Shown piece after piece: positions 58,261 to 64,000 of a DNA stretch of 64,000 nt. The position numbers and the translations under genes are program-made. Within the stretch, counting starts at the first letter, position 1. Each line of letters begins with the position of its first letter. The notes below the pieces were generated by a model. It was given only the letters and a program-made list of their open reading frames with translations, made no database searches and was not told the origin of the DNA. Source of the stretch: Xestospongia muta (lineage: Eukaryota; Porifera; Demospongiae; Haplosclerida; Petrosiidae); contig OY848920.1 of assembly GCA_963693285.1 (NCBI GenBank), positions 3,051,135 through 3,115,134 of the forward strand. The letters run 5' to 3'.

Positions 58261-61200
58261 ATGGCATCAAGTCTGAGTGAGTTAAAAATTAAGTTCCTTT
58301 TCTCATTTATAAATGTCATTGTCATTTTAGATGTTGCTAATTTGAAAGATATCATTGAAGCTTTGAAGAAAGGTCTTTTCCCAAACCATCGCTGGTCTCC
58401 TCTTGGTCTACAACTGGGTCTATTACAACCTACTCTGTCAACCATTAAAGCAAACCATAGAGATGATGTGGAGAGTTGTCTTCAGGAGTGTTTAACTCTG
58501 TGGTTGTGTAAAGCTGACAAGGTGACTGAGAGTGGAGGTCCTACATGGGACTCATTAGCTAGTGCTCTCAATAAGATTGATGAGAATTTCACTGCTGAAA
58601 AGATAAAAGAATTTAGTGAGGAAGTGAAGTTTGTTTTACATAATATATATATCTTTAATTTTTTATAATAGAAGAGTCATTTACTCCTGCCTGTCAAATG
58701 CTACAACAACACACTGACAGACTCTCACCTCTCATTCTTCCTGTGGAGATTGTTCAGATGTTATATGAAGAGAGAGTGATCTCTAAGGAAACATTAGATG
58801 AAGTCAATAGATTGGGAAGTGTACTAGGAGAAGGTCCATTGAGAGCACTGTGTACTACAGTGTCTAAAGAGCCAAATATTTTAAAAGTCTTCGCAAGTGT
58901 CTTATTGAAATCTGAAGAAACAGTACAGATTGCTAAAGATATACTCAAGGAATATGGTGAATAATTTATATAATATTAATCTTCCATTATCACTTTTATA
59001 GAGAAAACATTTCCTTCCCGAGTCAGTCTTCAACGTACTTATCAATACGATTTTGATCAGTGACCTTTGGTGATCTTATGATGACAATGTCACCTCTTAT
59101 TAAGGCTGGTATTCCTTCACTAGAAGATCTCAAAATATATGTTCGGACATGTTTTCGAGAGCTAAGACCTCAACTGGCTACAGCTGAATCATTTAATGAT
59201 GTTATGGATCTTGTACAAGATAAATGTACCATTATTAATGTCTGCTGTTTGGAGGCTATTGTCAATCACTACAAGATCATAGCAGCTAAACCACACATTG
59301 AAGAATTCAAGACAGCTGTTGATACATTTTGTGAGAAGATCAAAACTGATATATGCCTTAAACATAACTTCAAGATAGCTTCGTTTTCTCATCATCTCAC
59401 TTGTGAGACTATCGAGTTTGTGCTGGAGTGGGAGGCTGACAAATACACACTTAGAAATATCAAAGATTTGCTAGCAAAAGCATTTGGAGACATGGCTAAG
59501 TCTGTACAAGTTAGAGCAGTTAATGATGGTAACTCTATCATTGTTACCTGCTATGCTCCTCTAAGTTTGATGGAGTTCTTACTAACAGCAGCAGAGAGAA
59601 ATCTTAACCTACTGAAAGAGAATGGAGTGATAAAATTAACATTTGGCTATCACACCATTTATGATAAACGTCAGAGAGATAAGGTAAGAGATGAGTAGTA
59701 TTAGACAACAGTTACTACATGTATTGTATATAGGAGATTAAGGATCTCAAACACAAACTGGAGTCAAGGGACACAATTATTAGAGAGATGACAACAGAAA
59801 TGGATGATTTGAAATCACAGCTTAGAAACAGTGAAGGTCAGTCTAACCTTGAAGTAATAGATATGGTGTTAGTCAAGTACATTACGTAAAAAAGCACAAG
59901 AGACTATGTCTTGAATGTTTTCAATACACATTTTATCAGTTTTATTCTTGTGTTTTTTTGGTACAACATTTGATATCCTAACACTCTTAGAGACCTGACT
60001 TCATCAGTTAGTACCACAATCAACAAACACTTAATTGATGTAACACATCTATCATGTAAATTAACTTTGTGGTACAATATGACCAACACTGTATGGCAGT
60101 ACCTTTAATACAATCATACATTGAACAATAAACTATTAAGAGTTCATACGTCCATCAGTAGATTGAGTCTATAAAGGAAAATACACCATTTAGTGCACTA
60201 GTGTATCAATAATAATAGGATCTCTTTTGTCCTAGAGGTAGAAAATTATTTCATTAGCTCTATTTGAATAATGTTGTGCTAGCTCTTTGTTGACTAATTG
60301 TACATAAATGTTATGTGTAATTATTTTTACTACTGTCAAATATTTTGTATAGATGAAAAACTAATGAAAGAAAGGGAGACTGAAGAAATGTACCAAGGAA
60401 AGAAAGGTAGTAATGTCTTATTCATGTAACACAGCTTGTATCATTGTATTGATCTCATATACTGTAGCTACTGAAGAGGAATTAAATTTAGTGAAACAAA
60501 TGTTAGAACAGAAAGAAAGAGAGATTAATGACTTGACATCATTGTTAGCAATGAAGGAAGGTAAGAAATCTGATGTAATGATGAGTTTTGTGATACTTTT
60601 AACATTTTATATCAACAATAAATGCTTCTCTCTTTATAGCACTTGAAGAGGAACTAGACACACTTAAAAACAAAATACTAAAAATGTCTAGTGTCACAGA
60701 AACTAAAGGTAAGCTCTTAACAACAAGTACTATGTACACACTTGTTCTCTCTTGTTTATAGAGTCTGAGTTGAAACAATTGTTAGAAGCAAGTACTAAAA
60801 TGAACAGAGCAAAAATTTTACAGATAGAACAGTTAACAAATACCATCAAGGAAAAAGAAAGTGAGATGTTAATAATGTACACACTATTGTATTAAAGATA
60901 TATTCCATAGTCTTTGAGAAGGAGTTATTGTCAGTGTCTGTTGAGAGACAAGGAGAGATAGAGAAACTACAAGAAATAATAACAACATTGACATTACAGC
61001 TAAGAGAGAGAGACAAACAGATTGAGGAGTTAAAGCAAAGCTTGAAAGGTAACTGATATTAGTAGATAATTGTTACTTCTCATTATATGACATTGTTACT
61101 TAATTTAGCATTTATACAAAAACCTCAGAAACCATTAACTGATGAAGGACTTCATAAGTCTAGTCAAGAAGAGTCCACACTATCTATCAATGGTAAGTGT

Positions 61201-62982
61201 CATAGTACCATATCTATGTCTTAGGATGTGTCCATTGTCCATATATGGAATGTTATTTTAGCATGTACTTGACCTTAAACCATGTAATCACATGTTGTTA
61301 TTTACAAATAAACTATTTTGGTGACAGATACAGACAAGTCAATGACTTGTAAACAACTTTACAGATTTGGTTCTTAGTTAGTCTCACTCACTTTTTTTTG
61401 TTAGCCTAGTCCTGATCATCTCCTTGTAGCATTTAATACCACATGATAAAATTGTACAACCACAAAAGTTAGCCATCACTTTGCCTATGAAAGCATATAC
61501 CTTATATGGTATTATAAGATAAGGACTTGTCATAACAGATAGTACATGTTAGTGTATAAATGTTGAACACTCCTTCTCTTCTTCATCCACTCCTGACTAC
61601 ATATATTATACAAACTATATTGTCATTACTTATTGTAGAGTCTTCAGTACATGAGTTGAAAGATGGGGCAAAGGGTTCAACTGATGATAAAGAGTCAGGT
61701 TATGGTATGTTATGTTTTGATGTTTCATAAAGTTACATTATAATGATGTATTAGTGGTCTATACAGAAGCTGTTGTCAAACAATTTTACACCAAAGAACT
61801 TTCTGATGAATTAACTCTAAATGTTGGAGATGTTATCAAAGATGTCATTAAGGTATGGAGACATCCTTTTGTCCATCCATTCATTATGTCAACATATTAT
61901 TTAAAGATCATCTCTAATTATATTATATATTTTCATAGATTGAAGGAGGATGGGGTGAGGGGACTCTGAATGGAGTCTATGGGCAGTTCCCTATAAATTT
62001 TACAGAACTACAACTAGCTAAATCTGAATTATCTCATGATGATCCCAAATTAGGAGGTAATCCCTGTAATTTGTTCATTAGAACTTAATTTATAATGTTT
62101 TGTATAGTACAGTTTGTAACACTATATATTATATGTGTACACTATATCTACATACTAACTCTGTTTATAACAGGACATACTGGAAGAGTTGAGTGGAGAG
62201 ATGATATAAAGAATGTTTGGCTTATCTCACCAACTATTGAACAATGTGAAGAGGTTGTTAGCAGATTAATAACAGAACAACAAACCAAAGGAAGTAGATG
62301 GAGTATTCGTCTCAGATCATCATCTCCTGAAAGTGCTCTTGTAATTATTAGTAATCTCAGTAAGTGTGCAGTGAAGGGACTTGATATACACAGCACTCCA
62401 TTGGACAATATATGTATATCAACATTATCAGCAGAGCTACAAACTACTAATAAAACAATGATAAACCTAATTCTTCGCTACTCTTCACTTACTGGTGGTA
62501 TCAAACAAATCAGTGATGCTCTCTTTACCAATACTACTCTTAAGTCTTTATCATTGATTAATGTTACTATCACAGATGAAGATACCAGTAACTTATCTAC
62601 CATGTTAAGTATTAATAAAACATTGCGTATACTACGACTCTACAACTGTAACATCACTGATAATGGTGTCCGATATATCTGTGAAGGCCTCAATAAAAAC
62701 CAAACACTGACTGTGTTGAGCATCAGCTCTAATACTCAGATCACTTCAGCCAGTACCAGTACAATAGCTGAACTAATAAATACAACTAAATCATTAACAG
62801 AACTAAATCTCCATGGTACTTCACTGAACAATGATGATATCAAGACTATTTGTACTGAACTCATCGAAAATACCACACTACAGACATTATACTTATCCAA
62901 ACAACATGAAGAGTATTGTATGAAGTTAGACAGTTATCAAGTTATTAAAGACCGACTTAAGTTCGAGCCAGTCTTAAATTAG
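58261..62982 (+). pseudogene. Gene C: third death domain/SH3/LRR copy, 7-bp deletion
   Basis: The exons follow gene A: 58261-58276, 58331-58615, 58672-58956, 59002-59683, 59734-59836, 60353-60406, 60468-60560, 60640-60708, 60762-60860, 60911-61048, 61109-61192, 61639-61704, 61767-61852, 61939-62056 and 62174-62982. Domains are as in A: death, CARD-like, module, coiled coil, SH3 (EGGWGEGTLNG) and LRR. In the module exon, 7 bp are missing compared with gene B at about 59060, which makes an immediate TGA at 59061-59063. After it the frame is open again to the end. Translation from the normal start would stop after about 215 residues, giving a death plus CARD-like fragment. It is either a pseudogene or a short adaptor-like product; sequence error cannot be excluded. 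Confidence 0.75.
62174..62982 (+). CDS. LRR exon of gene C
   Basis: The last exon codes for 268 residues of leucine-rich repeats of ribonuclease-inhibitor type (SLSLINVTITDED, LRLYNCNITDNGV, LNLHGTSLNNDDI). It has about seven repeats. It is very close to the last exons of A and B; the differences cluster at predicted strand positions, for example the residues around ILRLYNC against KLDLSNC in B. This is where ligand contact usually varies. Confidence 0.75.
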
Positions 62983-63126
62983 TTTGTTCTATACATTTAC
63001 TTTCAATTTAGTTTAAGTTTCTGTTGATGTCTTTTTAGTATCAATGTCTTTTCATAAAGTGCAAACAAAGCAGTTATTGAAAGTGGTAACAAGTGGTGGG
63101 TGGAGTCAGTGGGTGTGGTCGTTATA

Positions 63127-63665
63127 TCAGAAGTTAAATCCTCCAGAAGGCACAGTTTGAGTAGCAGGAGCAAATTGAAGTTGTCCTGATGTAGTAGAAG
63201 GTGCCAGAGTGGATACCTCATCATTCTGAGAGAGAGAGAGAGAGACAACATTAACAACTAATAATACAATGTCACTATATTGTATTAGAGAGGGTGTACA
63301 CACAGTGGGTGTGGCTTACATTTAACATGTTGGAGATAGCATCTAATATTGAGTTTGAGGGCTCCCATTTCTAAGGCATAGAGTATTTGAGGGACTGTAC
63401 CCCCGGCTGTCAAATTAGTGATAGCCCATATTGCCTCCTTTTGAGCTCGGAACTCACCCTGTATAATAGATGAATAGATGTAAATGGATCAATAGCTACA
63501 TGGAATGGATATATAAACAATGATGAAAGTATGGTCACATAACACCACCCACTCACCTTAATTAGTATATTAATTAAAGGAGGTAACAAGTTAGCATCAA
63601 TAACTGACTGTATCTGTCCTTGTTGTCCAGCTGTTATATTAGATATTGTCCATGCTGCCTCCTAT
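63127..63665 (-). pseudogene. Importin-alpha-like copy 4 (3' half, damaged)
   Basis: Same arrangement as copy 2. The last exon ends in TGA at 63127-63129 (SVPSGG). The FRAQKEAVW exon (about 63455-63320) has lost about 55 bp, removing the PLCDLL segment and shifting the frame. The AAWTISN exon (about 63662-63555) looks intact. The penultimate exon of copy 3 is missing. Confidence 0.65.
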
Positions 63666-63792
63666 ATAATGGATAAATAAAATAGATGAATGGATACATG
63701 GAAAGATAATGGATGAATGATATATTAATAGTTAGAAAAATGGATGATACTAAAATTAATGGATGCATAAAAGGAGAAATGTATGGACTTAC

Positions 63793-63987
63793 AAACTTAT
63801 CAATACTATTCCAATAGGACCTACAACATTACTCTTTTTAGCTCCTCCTCCTCCACCTTTTGAGTTTAAACAAACAGCTGTTGTTGTAAGTTTAAAGACA
63901 TAGAGATATTGATGATCATGATCTCCTTCTGTAATGATTGAAGGATCATCTCCTTGATAATCACAAAAGAGGTAGACTACAGCTGTT
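63793..63987 (-). CDS. MRH-type protein, last visible exon of second copy (cut by window edge)
   Basis: This is a near-identical copy of the 45806-45612 exon: it reads the strand VVYLFCDYQGD, the closing Cys (TTTAVC) and the start of the hydrophobic segment. The rest of the gene lies beyond position 64000. It follows importin copy 4 as the first MRH gene follows copy 2, so the same duplication block continues past the edge. Confidence 0.6.
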
Positions 63988-64000
63988 CTATATGAGTAAT

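Overview
The window looks like nuclear DNA of a demosponge, most like Amphimedon queenslandica. The reasons are: AT-rich sequence, very short GT-AG introns (often 40-60 bp), tandem families of death-domain genes, an animal 2A-like peptide and many degenerate transposons. Species is inferred from gene style; I could not run a search. No tRNA, rRNA, CRISPR array or bacterial operon was seen. Most genes were assembled by reading splice sites and checking that intron phases agree.

Layout. 1-2930: a frameshifted reverse-transcriptase retroelement. 3.7-8.5 kb: a two-exon 3' gene end (minus), a six-exon 126-residue gene (plus), possible exons and an orphan death-domain exon. 9.8-13 kb: a minus-strand gene with two C2HC zinc fingers and a P-loop exon, broken by one stop. 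13.04-15.8 kb: about 18 copies of a 153-bp tandem repeat. 16.4-17.5 kb: an Ulp1-like protease gene cut off before its catalytic cysteine exon. 17.5-18.65 kb: fragments of a P-loop exon and an ankyrin gene. 19.4-29.5 kb: a 2148-residue gene (2A signal, death domain, CARD-like domain, unnamed module, about 43 ankyrin repeats) whose third intron carries a 2.43-kb pogo-like transposon with a HIRAN-Ulp1 cargo ORF. 32-33.5 kb: a decayed ankyrin copy. 34.8-36.4 kb: a piggyBac remnant.

36.4-64 kb is a complex segmental duplication. Three plus-strand genes (A 39.67-44.4, B 47.1-52.6, C 58.26-63.0 kb) encode death domain, CARD-like domain, the same unnamed module, coiled coil, SH3 and leucine-rich repeats, with no NACHT ATPase. 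They alternate with minus-strand importin-alpha copies (all damaged) and MRH-type (mannose-6-phosphate-receptor-like) genes. The A and C units lie about 18.6 kb apart. A and B are open from end to end (997 and 1297 residues). C has a 7-bp deletion that creates a stop and is a mosaic of A- and B-like sequence.

Working idea (inference): the death-domain/ankyrin and death-domain/SH3/LRR genes are a fast-evolving family of innate-immune or cell-death sensors built by shuffling phase-1 exons. Ankyrin or LRR tails would sense and the death/CARD-like domains would signal. The shared module between them sits where a NACHT ATPase sits in NLR proteins.
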